A stretch of DNA of 64,000 bases from Hyphomicrobiales bacterium (GTDB lineage: Bacteria; Pseudomonadota; Alphaproteobacteria; Rhizobiales; Rhizobiaceae): assembly GCA_900472395.1 (NCBI GenBank), contig UCHV01000014.1:62001-126000 (forward strand). Direction: 5' to 3'. Both the position numbers and the translations under genes were made by a program. Within the stretch, counting starts at the first letter, position 1; the number at the start of each line of letters is the position of its first letter. The notes under the pieces were generated by a model. It was not told the DNA's origin and did no database searches. It saw only the letters and a list, made by a program, of their open reading frames with translations. This document shows, piece by piece, positions 35,578 through 44,550 of the stretch.

Positions 35578-36081
35578 TCAGGCCGCGAGACCGGTCTTTT
35601 TCTTCGGCATGAATTTGGCCCAGGCACGGAAAGCATAAGAAAGCGGCATGGGAATCGGCTTGCGCACGAAGGCGATCTTCTTGACGTAATTGTCGATATG
35701 CCAGGTGGCCCATGTGCCGCCGCGGAAATAACCGACATCTCCCGCCTTTAACGTGCGCTCGCTGCCGTCTTCAGCAGTGACATGCACCTCGCCTTCCAAG
35801 ATGACGACCGTCTCGTCCCAGCCGAAATACCAGCGGAACGTACCGGCGGTGCAATCCCATACGCCCGTCGAGGCGAACTTGTCGTGGGCCTGGGAGTGCG
35901 CGGAAAACCGTGCCTGCGGATCGCCTGCGATCACCCAGCCGGGTTCGATCGGTGATGGCTTCATCTCCGCACTGGCGGAACAGCCGCCAACAAAGGGCGT
36001 GGGCTGGTTGGCAGAAGGCGTCTGGCCCTTGTAGCGAATGCCGACGGCTGAAGCTGCAAGTCCAACGTAATGCAAGGCCAT
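35578..36081 (-). CDS. cupin-domain protein (DUF861/ureidoglycine-hydrolase-like)
   Basis: 167 aa from the ATG at 36081 (AGGGGATCCC upstream); an in-frame start at 36270 runs into ugpC and adds an unconserved tail. An N-terminal hydrophobic stretch (MALHYVGLAASAVG) precedes the cupin: GVWDCTAGTFRWYFGWDETVVILEGEVHVTAEDGSERTLKAGDVGYFRGGTWATWHI. The G(x)5HxH and related metal-ligand His are reduced, as in the cupin_3 group, where the binding role differs. Substrate unknown. It lies 103 bp downstream of ugpC on the same strand, so it may be the tail of the ugp operon. Confidence 0.75.
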   Translation of the reverse strand: MALHYVGLAASAVGIRYKGQTPSANQPTPFVGGCSASAEMKPSPIEPGWVIAGDPQARFSAHSQAHDKFASTGVWDCTAGTFRWYFGWDETVVILEGEVHVTAEDGSERTLKAGDVGYFRGGTWATWHIDNYVKKIAFVRKPIPMPLSYAFRAWAKFMPKKKTGLAA

Positions 36082-36184
36082 GGGGATCCCCTGGTTGATA
36101 CTCGGGGAACCGGTAACGCAAAAAGGTAAGGCGGCGATTGCATCAATCGCTAAAATTGCAACCACCGCCCGGTTTTGTTTCGAT

Positions 36185-37288
36185 TCAGGCAACCGGCGCC
36201 GGGCTTGGTGCATCGGCTGCGGCACCGCTGCGGTCGGCTGCACTGATCCGCTTGCCATCGGCCTGCGCAAAGAAATGCAGTTTTGCCGGATCGATGTCGA
36301 TGCGCATGTTGGCCGGAATTTCGGTCTCGCCCGAAAGTGCGATCGTCAGCGACTGATCGCCGACAACACCGTGCACGAGACGCTGCGAGCCGAGTTCCTC
36401 GACATATTCCACTGCAAACGGCATGCCTTTGTCACCGGTAACCACACGCAGATCTTCAGCGCGCATGCCGACGGTGACGGCACCCGAGGTCGGCGCGTAA
36501 CCGTTCAGCGAAATCATCGCCGGCCCGATAACGAGCTTGTCGCCCTGGCACTCGGCCTTGACGAGGTTCATGGCCGGCGAGCCGATGAAGCTGGCGACGA
36601 AGGTGGAAGCCGGTGTGTGGTAGACTTCGAGCGGAGAGCCGACCTGTTCGATCTTGCCGCCATTGAGGACAACCAGACGATCGGCAAGCGTCATCGCTTC
36701 CAGCTGGTCGTGGGTCACGTAGATCGAGGTGGTGCCAAGCCTGCGCTGCAGGCGCTTGATCTCGCCGCGCATGGAAACGCGTAGTTTCGCATCGAGGTTG
36801 GAGAGCGGCTCGTCGAACAGGAAGACGGACGGCTTGCGCACGATGGCACGGCCCATAGCGACACGCTGGCGCTGACCACCGGAAAGCGCACGCGGCTTGC
36901 GATCGAGATACTGGGTGATTTCCAGCATGCGGGCGGCCTCCGCCACGCGCGCATCGATTTCAGCCTTTGGTGTCTTGCGGTTCTTCAGGCCATATTCGAG
37001 GTTCTGGCGAACGGTCATATGCGGGTAGAGCGCATAATTCTGGAACACCATGGCGATGTCGCGGTCAGCCGGTTCGACCTGGTTGACGACACGCGCGCCG
37101 ATCTTGACGGCACCTTCGGAAATGGTTTCCAGACCGGCCAGCATGCGCAAAAGCGTGGACTTGCCGCAACCGGAGGGGCCGACCAGAACGATGAATTCAC
37201 CGTCCTTGATGGCAAGGTTGATGTCGGTGACGGCGCGAACATTGCCCGTATAAACCTTGCCGACGCTTTCGATATCGATCGAAGCCAT
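36185..37288 (-). CDS. ugpC: sn-glycerol-3-phosphate ABC importer ATPase UgpC
   Basis: 367 aa from the ATG at 37288. Walker A is [19 protein letters not shown], the Q-loop [12 protein letters not shown], the signature [15 protein letters not shown], Walker [17 protein letters not shown] and the H-loop [15 protein letters not shown]. The C-terminal third has the OB/MalK-type regulatory domain ([11 protein letters not shown]). It energises import of glycerol-3-phosphate and related diesters. It lies 2 bp after ugpE, and the order B-A-E-C is the standard ugp layout. The C-terminus ends in an Ala/Pro-rich tail. Confidence 0.94.
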   Translation of the reverse strand: MASIDIESVGKVYTGNVRAVTDINLAIKDGEFIVLVGPSGCGKSTLLRMLAGLETISEGAVKIGARVVNQVEPADRDIAMVFQNYALYPHMTVRQNLEYGLKNRKTPKAEIDARVAEAARMLEITQYLDRKPRALSGGQRQRVAMGRAIVRKPSVFLFDEPLSNLDAKLRVSMRGEIKRLQRRLGTTSIYVTHDQLEAMTLADRLVVLNGGKIEQVGSPLEVYHTPASTFVASFIGSPAMNLVKAECQGDKLVIGPAMISLNGYAPTSGAVTVGMRAEDLRVVTGDKGMPFAVEYVEELGSQRLVHGVVGDQSLTIALSGETEIPANMRIDIDPAKLHFFAQADGKRISAADRSGAAADAPSPAPVA

Positions 37289-37290
37289 GA

Positions 37291-38139
37291 TCACTTCTCC
37301 GTTTCGGTCAGGCCTCGGATGAAGAGGCGCTGCATGAATATGACGATGGCGACCGGGGGCAACATGGCCAATACCGAGGCCGCCATAACGAGGTTCCACT
37401 GGACTTCACCATCCTGCACCGCGACCATGCGCTTCATGCCCATCATCAGCGTGTAATAGCTCGGGTCGGTGGTCACCAGCATTGGCCAGAGATATTGAAC
37501 CCAGCCGTAGATGAAGAGGATGACGCAAAGCGCCGCGATATTGGTGCGAGACAGCGGTAGGAGGATATCCTTGAAGAATTTCATCGGCCCGGCGCCATCG
37601 ACGCGGGCGGCTTCCATCATTTCTTCCGGCACGGTCATGAAGAACTGGCGAAAGAGGAAGGTGGCCGTGGCAGACGCCACCAGCGGGATGATGAGGCCCG
37701 CCCAGGAATTCAGCATGCCGAGATCGGCGACGATCTTGTAGGTCGGCATGATGCGTACCTCGACCGGCAGCATCAACGTGATGAAGATGATCCAGAAGGC
37801 AAGCTGGCGGAAGCGGAAGCGGAAATAGACGATGGCGAAAGCGGACAGGATCGAGATGACGATTTTGCCGATCGTAATGACGATCGCCATGATCATCGAG
37901 TTCATCGCCATCAGCGGGTAGGCCGGCAGGCCATTGGCAGCCGAGGCGCTGGTAAAGATTGTCCGATAGTTTTCGATGAAATGCGAACCCGGCAGCAACG
38001 GCATGGTTGTCGACATCAGCGTCTGTGCATCATGCGTGGACGCGATGATGGCGACATAGACCGGGAAGGCCACCACCACGAAACCGCAAAGCAGAAACGC
38101 GTGAGTGAGGAATGTCAGGAAGGGGCGATTTTCGACCAT
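37291..38139 (-). CDS. ugpE: sn-glycerol-3-phosphate ABC importer permease UgpE
   Basis: 282 aa with six hydrophobic helices typical of the MalG-type permease. The EAA loop [27 protein letters not shown] contacts UgpC. It begins [35 protein letters not shown]. It is 2 bp from ugpC and 12 bp from ugpA, consistent with one operon. Assignment as ugpE rather than a generic sugar permease rests on the ugpBAEC order and the UgpB-like binding protein. Confidence 0.93.
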   Translation of the reverse strand: MVENRPFLTFLTHAFLLCGFVVVAFPVYVAIIASTHDAQTLMSTTMPLLPGSHFIENYRTIFTSASAANGLPAYPLMAMNSMIMAIVITIGKIVISILSAFAIVYFRFRFRQLAFWIIFITLMLPVEVRIMPTYKIVADLGMLNSWAGLIIPLVASATATFLFRQFFMTVPEEMMEAARVDGAGPMKFFKDILLPLSRTNIAALCVILFIYGWVQYLWPMLVTTDPSYYTLMMGMKRMVAVQDGEVQWNLVMAASVLAMLPPVAIVIFMQRLFIRGLTETEK

Positions 38140-38151
38140 GTCAGCGGTTCC

Positions 38152-39036
38152 TCAATACTGCACGCGCCGCTCGACGAAGCGGAACTGGACGAAGATGAGC
38201 ACGATGACGATCAACATCAGCAGTACCGACTGGGCCGAGGACGAACCGAGGTTCAGACCGAGATAACCGTCCTGATAGACCTTGTAGACAAGGATATTGG
38301 TGGACTGCGCCGGACCGCCATTGGTGGTGGCGTCAACGATCGAGAACGTGTCGAACATCGTGTAGTTGACGTTGACGATGAAGAGAAAAAACGTCGTTGG
38401 CGAAAGCAGCGGCAGCGAGATGTCGAAGAACCGCTTGATCGGTCCCGAACCATCGATCGCGGCGGCTTCCATCAACGTGTGCGGCACCGATTGCAGGCCG
38501 GCGAGGAAGAACAGAAAATTGTAGGAGATCTGCTTCCAGGCGGCGGCGATGATGATGAGGATCATCGCGTGCGTGCCGTTGAGATTGTGATCCCACTTGA
38601 TACCGAAAAAGGAGAGGTAATAGGGCAGGATGCCGGTGGACGAGTTGAACAGGAAGAACCACAACACGCCGGCAACGACCGGCGCGACGGCATAAGGCCA
38701 GACCAGCAGCGTCGTGTAGACGCGGGCCGAACGCATGAGACGATCGACCGCAACGGCGAACAGCAGGCCGAGCAGCATCGAGATGACGGTGACGGCGACG
38801 GCAAAGACGGCCGTGCGCAAAAAACTGTCAAGATAGTTGGGGTCCTGCATCAGCCGCGCATAATGCTGCAGACCGACAAACACCGTGGAGAAGCCGAACG
38901 GATCTTCACGCTCGAAAGAGGACTTTACCGCTTGGCCGGCCGGCCAGATGAAAAAGATCAGAGTGATGAACAGCTGCGGTGCGAGAAGCACATAAGGCAG
39001 CCATTTGTTCTGGAATGTCGTGCGTTTGGTATCCAT
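38152..39036 (-). CDS. ugpA: sn-glycerol-3-phosphate ABC importer permease UgpA
   Basis: 294 aa from the ATG at 39036 (an overlapping ATG at 39039 is an alternative; GGCGGAC upstream). MalF-type permease: TM helices from about 18 (WLPYVLLAPQLFITLIFFIWPAG) onward, the EAA loop TLMEAAAIDGSGPIKRFFDISLPLLSP, and QAVKSSFEREDPFG, which matches UgpA. It pairs with UgpE. The ugpB stop lies 99 bp upstream of its start. Confidence 0.94.
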   Translation of the reverse strand: MDTKRTTFQNKWLPYVLLAPQLFITLIFFIWPAGQAVKSSFEREDPFGFSTVFVGLQHYARLMQDPNYLDSFLRTAVFAVAVTVISMLLGLLFAVAVDRLMRSARVYTTLLVWPYAVAPVVAGVLWFFLFNSSTGILPYYLSFFGIKWDHNLNGTHAMILIIIAAAWKQISYNFLFFLAGLQSVPHTLMEAAAIDGSGPIKRFFDISLPLLSPTTFFLFIVNVNYTMFDTFSIVDATTNGGPAQSTNILVYKVYQDGYLGLNLGSSSAQSVLLMLIVIVLIFVQFRFVERRVQY

Positions 39037-39135
39037 CATGTCCGTCCGCCGTTGCTGCACCGCCTGGTTGCGATACCCTGCAAACAAGGAAAGGACCGGC
39101 GAGCGCCGGTCCCCTCCACTTTTCGAAGCCAGTGA

Positions 39136-40452
39136 TTAGTTGGCAGCCTGGAACTCGCGCAGGATGGCATCGCCACGCTTTGCAGCGCTGTCGAGAGCCT
39201 GCTTGGCGTCCTTCTTGCCGGCCAGCAGCGCCTGGAACTCTTCGTCCACGACGGTACGAACCTGGGCGAAGTTGCCGAAGCGAACGCCCTTGGAGTTGGC
39301 AGAAGGCGTACCGCGCATGATCTGCCTGATCGAAACGTCGGCGCCCGGGTTCTTTTCGTAGTAACCCTGTTTCTGTCCAAGCTCGTAGGCAGCGTTGGTG
39401 ATCGGCAGGTAACCGGTGAACTGGTGCCAGTCAGCCTGGACTTCCGGCTTCGACAGGTAGGAGAAGAACTTCGCCACGCCCTTGTAGGTCGCGTCGTCCT
39501 TGCCGTTCAGAACCCAGAGGGTGGCGCCACCGATGATGGAGTTCTTCGGCTCCTTGGTTTCGTCGTCGTAATAAGGCAGCGGAGCAAAACCCGGGGTGAA
39601 GGTCTTGGCGTTGTTGATCACACCGGCGCGGCCAGCCGACGAGTTCATCGTGATGGCGCATTCCTGGCTGTAGAACATGGTCGCAGCCTGATCGCCGCCA
39701 ACCGGACCGCCATACTTGAAGAGGCCTTCGTCCTGCCACTTTTTCAGGTTTGCCCAATGCTTGACCTGCAGGTCGCCGTTGAATTCGAACTTGGTGTCGA
39801 AGCCGCCAAAGCCGTTTTCGAGCGAGCCGAACGGCTTGTCGTGGATGGCGGAGAGGTTTTCGGTCTGAACCCAGGTGATCCAGGCAGAGGTGAAGCCGCA
39901 CTTGGCAGCGCCCGAGGTCACGATCTTCTTCGAGAACTCCTCGACTTCCTTCCAGGTCTTCGGGGCGACTTCCGGGTCAAGGCCAGCCTTCTTGAAGACG
40001 TCCTTGTTGTAATACATGATCGGCGTGGAGGAGTTGAAGGGCAGCGACAGGATGTTGCCTTCGGTGTCCGAATAGTAGCCGGTAACCGGTCCGAGGAAGG
40101 ACTTGGTGTCGAAAGCTTCACCCTGGTCAGCCATCAGCTTGTAGACCGGATAGACGGCGCCCTTGGCGGCCATCATGGTGCCGGTGCCGACTTCGAAAAC
40201 CTGAACGATGGCCGGCTGCTGCTTGGCGCGGAAAGCGGCGATGGCAGCGGTCAGGGTTTCCGGATAGGTGCCCTTGTAGACCGGAACGACCTTGTATTCC
40301 GACTGGCTTTCGTTGAACTTCTGAGCGACTTCCTCGAGCTTCTTGCCAAGCTCGCCACCCATGGCGTGCCACCAGGTGACTTCCGTCGCGGCGAGCGACG
40401 TGGTTGCGGACAATGCGACCGCAGCAGCAGTCAGAACAAGCTTCTTGATCAT
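39136..40452 (-). CDS. ugpB: sn-glycerol-3-phosphate-binding periplasmic protein UgpB
   Basis: 438 aa from the ATG at 40452 (an in-frame start at 40512 adds an unconserved tail across the promoter region). It has a signal peptide MIKKLVLTAAAVALSATTSLAA cut before TEVTWWHAMGGELGKKLEEVAQKFNES, the family opening. Other UgpB signatures are VYKGTYPETLTAAIAAFRAKQQPAIVQVFEVGTGTMMAAKGAVYPV and the PIMYYNKDVFKKAGLDPE segment. It captures glycerol-3-phosphate or glycerophosphodiesters in the periplasm. First gene of the operon and preceded by a Pho-box-like site. Confidence 0.95.
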   Translation of the reverse strand: MIKKLVLTAAAVALSATTSLAATEVTWWHAMGGELGKKLEEVAQKFNESQSEYKVVPVYKGTYPETLTAAIAAFRAKQQPAIVQVFEVGTGTMMAAKGAVYPVYKLMADQGEAFDTKSFLGPVTGYYSDTEGNILSLPFNSSTPIMYYNKDVFKKAGLDPEVAPKTWKEVEEFSKKIVTSGAAKCGFTSAWITWVQTENLSAIHDKPFGSLENGFGGFDTKFEFNGDLQVKHWANLKKWQDEGLFKYGGPVGGDQAATMFYSQECAITMNSSAGRAGVINNAKTFTPGFAPLPYYDDETKEPKNSIIGGATLWVLNGKDDATYKGVAKFFSYLSKPEVQADWHQFTGYLPITNAAYELGQKQGYYEKNPGADVSIRQIMRGTPSANSKGVRFGNFAQVRTVVDEEFQALLAGKKDAKQALDSAAKRGDAILREFQAAN

Positions 40453-40513
40453 GGAAAGACCCTTCTCCCCGGTTAATGGTGAGGGAGGGATAGAGGCCTT
40501 GTGTGACGTCACC

Positions 40514-40531
40514 GTAACGGATTTATGACAG
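40514..40531 (-). promoter_or_regulatory. PhoB-box-like site upstream of ugpB
   Basis: On the minus strand the sequence CTGTCATAAATCCGTTAC matches the Pho-box pattern CTGTCAT-A/T-rich-CTGTCAC at 16 of 18 positions. It lies about 62 bp upstream of the ugpB ATG. ugp operons are classic Pho-regulon members in enteric bacteria, so induction under phosphate limitation is likely. Confidence 0.75.
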
Positions 40532-40576
40532 AACGATTACAAGGCCTTAAGCCCTTTGCACAGCATTGCAATTCCT

Positions 40577-40957
40577 TCAGAAAGCATCTTGAAAATGCTT
40601 GGGAAACCGGCCGGGAAGCACAACAACGATATCGTATCGGAGGGTAAGACGATGGCCATCACGCCTGCGTGACAGCCATTGACCGGAGGCGGAATGGATA
40701 CGCTTTTGGGTCTCATAACCGACAGCATCGATTGCCAGGTTCTCGATCCGCCGCGCCTTGACCTCGACAAAGGCCACGACATCACGCTTGCGGACGATGA
40801 GATCGATCTCCCCGCCCCTTGTTTTGTACCGCAGGCCGAGAATGCGGTAGCCCTTCAGCAACAGAAAGGCAGCCGCCAGATATTCGGACCAGTGGCCCCG
40901 GCGTTCGGCGCGACGGCGACTTTCCCGTCGATCAGGCTTCCGGCTGGTCTGGCTCAT
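40577..40957 (-). CDS. yraN: YraN/UPF0102 family nuclease-fold protein
   Basis: 126 aa. The motif EYLAAAFLLLKGYRILGLRYKTRGGEIDLIVRKRDVVAFVEVKAR is the UPF0102 signature: the E-x(n)-D-x(n)-ExK catalytic pattern of the restriction-endonuclease-like fold (GGEIDLI and EVKAR). Family members are suspected Holliday-junction or nick-repair nucleases. Its 5' end overlaps the 3' end of rsmI by 26 bp, a standard tight rsmI-yraN coupling. Confidence 0.9.
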   Translation of the reverse strand: MSQTSRKPDRRESRRRAERRGHWSEYLAAAFLLLKGYRILGLRYKTRGGEIDLIVRKRDVVAFVEVKARRIENLAIDAVGYETQKRIHSASGQWLSRRRDGHRLTLRYDIVVVLPGRFPKHFQDAF

Positions 40958-41861
40958 CCTCTCCCTTCAGGGCAATGAGGCGCTGATAAAGATCCTTTTT
41001 CGAAAGCCCCGTAAGCCGTGCCGCCTCGGCCGCCGCCTTGGATGTTTGCATCGTGGCCGCAAGCTCGCGCAGTAGCACGTCGACTTCGACTGCGCCCGGC
41101 ACGTCGTCGTAATCCGGAGGACCGACGACAAGGACGATCTCGCCCTTCACCGTGCGCTCGTCGTCATTATAATAGTCAGCCAGTTCGCCCAGCGTGCCGC
41201 GGCGAAATTCCTCATAGGTCTTGGTAAGCTCGCGGCAGACGCAGGCTTCCCTTTCGCGACCCAGAACATCCGCTGCCGAGGCAAGCGTCGCAGCGATGCG
41301 GTGCGGGCTTTCGAAAAAGATCAGCGTCGAAGGTATCTTCGACAGCTCCGCCAGACGGTCACGGCGGCCCTTTTCCTTTACCGGCAGGAAACCGGCAAAC
41401 AGAAAGGCATCCGACGGCTGACCGGAACCGACCAGAGCAGCAAGCGGTGCCGAGGCACCCGGAATGGGGACGACACGGAAACCCGCCGATATCGCCAATT
41501 GGCCGAGACGGTAACCAGGATCGGAAACCAGAGGCGTGCCGGCATCCGAAACCAGCGCCACCGACTTGCCGCCTTCCAGCGCTGCCAGCAGCTTTGGCCC
41601 GACCTCGTCGGCATTGTGTTCGTGATAGGCGTATGGCTTGTTGACGATGCCGAAGCGATCCAGCAGCACGCGGGTGACGCGCGTATCCTCGCAGGCAAGC
41701 ACATCGGCGCCAGCGAGTGTTTCAAGCGCACGAAGCGTGATATCGCCGAGATTGCCGATAGGCGTTGCAACCAGATAGAGCGCAGGCTCCAGCGGCCGGG
41801 CAGGCACGAATGTGTTCGCGACCCGGTAACCGCGCGTTGCCGTCTTTGTCTCTTCCGTCAC
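40932..41861 (-). CDS. rsmI: 16S rRNA (cytidine-1402-2'-O)-methyltransferase RsmI
   Basis: 309 aa from a GTG at 41861 (GAGAG upstream); ATG codons nearby are out of frame, and the open frame extends to a TTG at 41921. The tetrapyrrole-methylase fold begins ALYLVATPIGNLGDITLRALETLAGADVLACEDTRVTRVLL, with AYHEHNADE, LVSDAGTPLVSDPGYRL and VPIPGASAPLAALVGSGQPSDAFLFAGFLP. It methylates C1402 in the ribosomal P site together with RsmH. It is divergent from dnaN across 254 bp. Confidence 0.95.
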   Translation of the reverse strand: MTEETKTATRGYRVANTFVPARPLEPALYLVATPIGNLGDITLRALETLAGADVLACEDTRVTRVLLDRFGIVNKPYAYHEHNADEVGPKLLAALEGGKSVALVSDAGTPLVSDPGYRLGQLAISAGFRVVPIPGASAPLAALVGSGQPSDAFLFAGFLPVKEKGRRDRLAELSKIPSTLIFFESPHRIAATLASAADVLGREREACVCRELTKTYEEFRRGTLGELADYYNDDERTVKGEIVLVVGPPDYDDVPGAVEVDVLLRELAATMQTSKAAAEAARLTGLSKKDLYQRLIALKGEDEPDQPEA

Positions 41862-42115
41862 TGCAGTCTCTCTTTCATGCTCTCTTTTCGCCTTTATGGT
41901 CGAGGCGCCGGGCTTCGGCAAGTCGCGGCAAGGTCCGCTTTTCTGTGCGCATCATCGGGCGCGGCATCGAAATGGTGCGCTGCGGGCAGTCTCCCCCTTG
42001 CGCTTGCGAATAAAACTCTGCCATTTTGCCGGTCCACATCCATCCGCCTCACGGGCGGACGACAATAACATACGGCCCGGTCTCCGGTCCGGCACGGTCG
42101 AAAGCGATAACGTCC

Positions 42116-43234
42116 ATGCGTATTACTCTTGAGCGGTCCAACCTTCTGAAGTCGCTGAACCACGTTCACCGCGTGGTCGAGCGCCGGAACACGATCCCGA
42201 TCCTGTCGAACGTTCTGATGCGCGCATCCGGCGCCAACCTTGAACTCAAGGCAACCGACCTCGATCTCGAAATCACCGAGAGCGTTCCGGCCATGGTCGA
42301 GCAGGCAGGCGCCACCACCGTGCCGGCGCATCTGCTTTACGAAATCGTCCGCAAACTGCCGGACGGTTCTGAAGTGATGCTGGCCACCACGCCGGATGGC
42401 GGCTCGATGACCGTTCAGTCCGGACGCTCGAAATTCTCGCTGCAGTGCCTGCCGGAATCCGACTTCCCGGATCTGACCGCCGGTACGTTCAGCCACACAT
42501 TCAAGCTGAAGGCGACCGATCTCAAGATGCTGATCGAGCGCACCCAGTTCGCGATCTCCACCGAAGAGACCCGTTATTACCTCAACGGCATTTTCTTCCA
42601 CACGATCGAAGCCGGTGGCGCGCTGAAGCTGCGCGCCGTTGCGACCGATGGTCACCGTCTGGCGCGCGCCGACGTGGAAGCACCGTCGGGCTCGGAAGGC
42701 ATGCCGGGCATCATCATTCCGCGCAAGACGGTCGGCGAGTTGCAGAAACTGGTCGACAACCCGGAAATCGTCGTCACCGTCGAGCTGTCGGACGCCAAGA
42801 TCCGCCTGACGATCGGCGAGATCATCATGACCTCGAAACTGATCGACGGCACGTTCCCGGATTACCAGCGCGTCATCCCGACCGGCAACGACAAGGAAAT
42901 GCGCGTCGATTGCCAGAGCTTTACCCGCGCCGTGGATCGCGTTTCGACGATCTCGTCGGAACGTGGCCGTGCCGTCAAGCTGGCAATCTCCGAAGGCCAG
43001 CTGACGCTGACCGTCAACAACCCGGATTCGGGCAGCGCAACGGAAGAAGTTGCCGTCGGTTATGAGAACGACGCAATGGAAATCGGCTTCAACGCCAAGT
43101 ACCTGCTGGACATCACAGCCCAGCTTTCCGGCGACGACGCCATCTTCATGCTGGCCGATGCGGGCTCACCGACACTGGTGCGCGACACCGCCGGGGACGA
43201 TGCCCTTTATGTGTTGATGCCAATGCGCGTCTAG
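42116..43234 (+). CDS. dnaN: DNA polymerase III beta subunit (sliding clamp)
   Basis: 372 aa from the ATG at 42116 (MRITLERSNLLKSLNHVHRVVERRNTIPILSNVLMRA); the upstream-extended frame from 42026 is unconserved. Three clamp domains are present, including YYLNGIFFHTIE, LRAVATDGHRLARAD, PRKTVGELQKL, and the C-terminal YVLMPMRV. It is the processivity clamp of the replicase. It has no dnaA beside it, in contrast to the dnaA-dnaN order of many bacteria, and ends at a clear terminator. Confidence 0.97.
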   Translation: MRITLERSNLLKSLNHVHRVVERRNTIPILSNVLMRASGANLELKATDLDLEITESVPAMVEQAGATTVPAHLLYEIVRKLPDGSEVMLATTPDGGSMTVQSGRSKFSLQCLPESDFPDLTAGTFSHTFKLKATDLKMLIERTQFAISTEETRYYLNGIFFHTIEAGGALKLRAVATDGHRLARADVEAPSGSEGMPGIIIPRKTVGELQKLVDNPEIVVTVELSDAKIRLTIGEIIMTSKLIDGTFPDYQRVIPTGNDKEMRVDCQSFTRAVDRVSTISSERGRAVKLAISEGQLTLTVNNPDSGSATEEVAVGYENDAMEIGFNAKYLLDITAQLSGDDAIFMLADAGSPTLVRDTAGDDALYVLMPMRV

Positions 43235-43242
43235 GACTTTTG

Positions 43243-43270
43243 AAGGCGGCTAGGAATAGCCGCCTTTTTT
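43243..43270 (+). terminator. intrinsic terminator of dnaN
   Basis: AAGGCGGCTA (43243-43252) and TAGCCGCCTT (43257-43266) make a 10-bp perfect stem with a GGAA loop, followed by a run of T to 43270. It lies 8 bp after the dnaN stop. Confidence 0.9.
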
Positions 43271-43360
43271 CATGGAATTTTCCAGGCGCGACATTCTGCC
43301 TTGTTTTGGCGACATTTGGGCCCACATAAATCACTGCGAACTATCGAGGAGACGCGACGG

Positions 43361-43954
43361 ATGGAACTACGTTTGAAGGAACGGCTCGGCCGCAAGTTTG
43401 ACGAGGAAATCCGTTTCTTCAAGGGCTGGATGGATGGCCCGAAAAGCGTCGGCGCGATCTGCCCGACCTCCTCCGTCACCGCCAAGCGCATGGCGAGCGT
43501 CATCAATCCGTCTTCCGGCCTCCCCGTTCTGGAGCTTGGCCCGGGCACCGGCGTCATCACCAAGGCGATCCTTGAGCGCGGCATTGCGCCGGAAAACCTG
43601 GTTTCCATCGAATTCTCGACGGATTTCTACCAGAACCTCGTCAAGACCTATGAGGGCGTCCACTTCATCAATGGCGACGCGTTCGACCTCGACAAGACGC
43701 TGGGTGACAAGAACAGCGTGATCTTCGACAGCGTCGTTTCCGCCATTCCGCTTTTGAGCTTTCCGATGGAACGCCGTATCGCGCTGATCGAAGACCTCCT
43801 GAACCGCATGCCGGCCGGCCGGCCCATCATCCAGATCACCTACGGGCCGATTTCCCCCGTGATTGCCAAGCCGAGCAGCTACAAGATCAAGCATTACGAT
43901 TTCGTCGTGCGCAATATCCCGCCGGCTCAGCTCTGGGTCTATAGCCGCGGCTGA
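43361..43954 (+). CDS. pmtA: Phosphatidylethanolamine N-methyltransferase PmtA (Rhizobium type)
   Basis: 197 aa from the ATG at 43361 (GAGGAGACGCGACGG upstream). SAM motif I is LPVLELGPGTGVITKAILERG; the protein opens MELRLKERLGRKFDEEIRFFKGWMDGPKSVGAICPTSS, characteristic of the short soluble rhizobial PmtA. VVSAIPLLSFP and ITYGPISPV are later family motifs. It makes phosphatidylcholine from phosphatidylethanolamine by three methylations, a membrane lipid important for plant-associated Rhizobiaceae. It heads a run pmtA-phosphatase-like-pyrF with gaps of only 3-5 bp. Confidence 0.93.
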   Translation: MELRLKERLGRKFDEEIRFFKGWMDGPKSVGAICPTSSVTAKRMASVINPSSGLPVLELGPGTGVITKAILERGIAPENLVSIEFSTDFYQNLVKTYEGVHFINGDAFDLDKTLGDKNSVIFDSVVSAIPLLSFPMERRIALIEDLLNRMPAGRPIIQITYGPISPVIAKPSSYKIKHYDFVVRNIPPAQLWVYSRG

Positions 43955-43959
43955 CGCGG

Positions 43960-44547
43960 ATGAGCTTCGCGCTCTACATAACCCATCCGCAGGTGAAGAT
44001 CGACCCGGCCGTGCCGGTGCCGCAATGGGGCCTTTCCGACATCGGGCGGGCGCGGACGGAACAGGCTGCCGGCGCCGATTGGGCAAAACAGCTGGGCCGC
44101 ATCGTTTCCAGCGATGAGAAAAAGGCTGTCGAGACCGCAGCGCTGCTTGCGGCGGCCGCCAAGGTTTCCGTCACCATCCTTCCCGAAACCCACGAAAACG
44201 ACCGTTCGGCGACCGGTTTTCTGGCACCCCCGGAATTTGAGCGGGCTGCTGACTGGTTTTTTGCCAATCCCGATCAAAGCTTCCGTGGCTGGGAGCGGGC
44301 AGTCGATGCGCAGGCCCGCATCGTTTCGGCCGTCGAACGCATTCTGGCCGACCACGACCCCGCAATCCCGATTGCCTTCGTGGGCCATGGCGGTGTCGGC
44401 ACGCTTCTCAAATGTCATCTGTCGGGAAAACCCATTGCCCGCGATGGCGACCAGCCCGCCGGGGGTGGCAATCTCTTCTGCTTTGATCTTGCGAACCGCG
44501 CTGTCTCATGCGACTGGACCCCTATCGAAACCTGGCAGGGAGTTTAG
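43960..44547 (+). CDS. histidine-phosphatase-fold protein with non-canonical active site
   Basis: 195 aa. The overall pattern is that of phosphoglycerate-mutase-like histidine phosphatases: N-terminal beta1 ending in a catalytic His (LYITHPQV), SDIGRARTEQA, a KKAVETAALLA helix, LPETHEN, and the C-terminal second His in IAFVGHGGVGTLLKC. But the RHG motif is Thr8-His9-Pro10, and the second Arg position is Lys (SSDEKKAVETA). Both His are retained. It may be an altered phosphatase or a binding protein. It sits 5 bp after pmtA and 3 bp before pyrF, so it is cotranscribed. Confidence 0.82.
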   Translation: MSFALYITHPQVKIDPAVPVPQWGLSDIGRARTEQAAGADWAKQLGRIVSSDEKKAVETAALLAAAAKVSVTILPETHENDRSATGFLAPPEFERAADWFFANPDQSFRGWERAVDAQARIVSAVERILADHDPAIPIAFVGHGGVGTLLKCHLSGKPIARDGDQPAGGGNLFCFDLANRAVSCDWTPIETWQGV

Positions 44548-44550
44548 ACC

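Noticed and set aside
37981..40476. Long plus-strand frames opposite ugpA and ugpB
   Set aside because: Low-complexity charged or unrecognisable translation, fully antisense to well-supported transporter genes.
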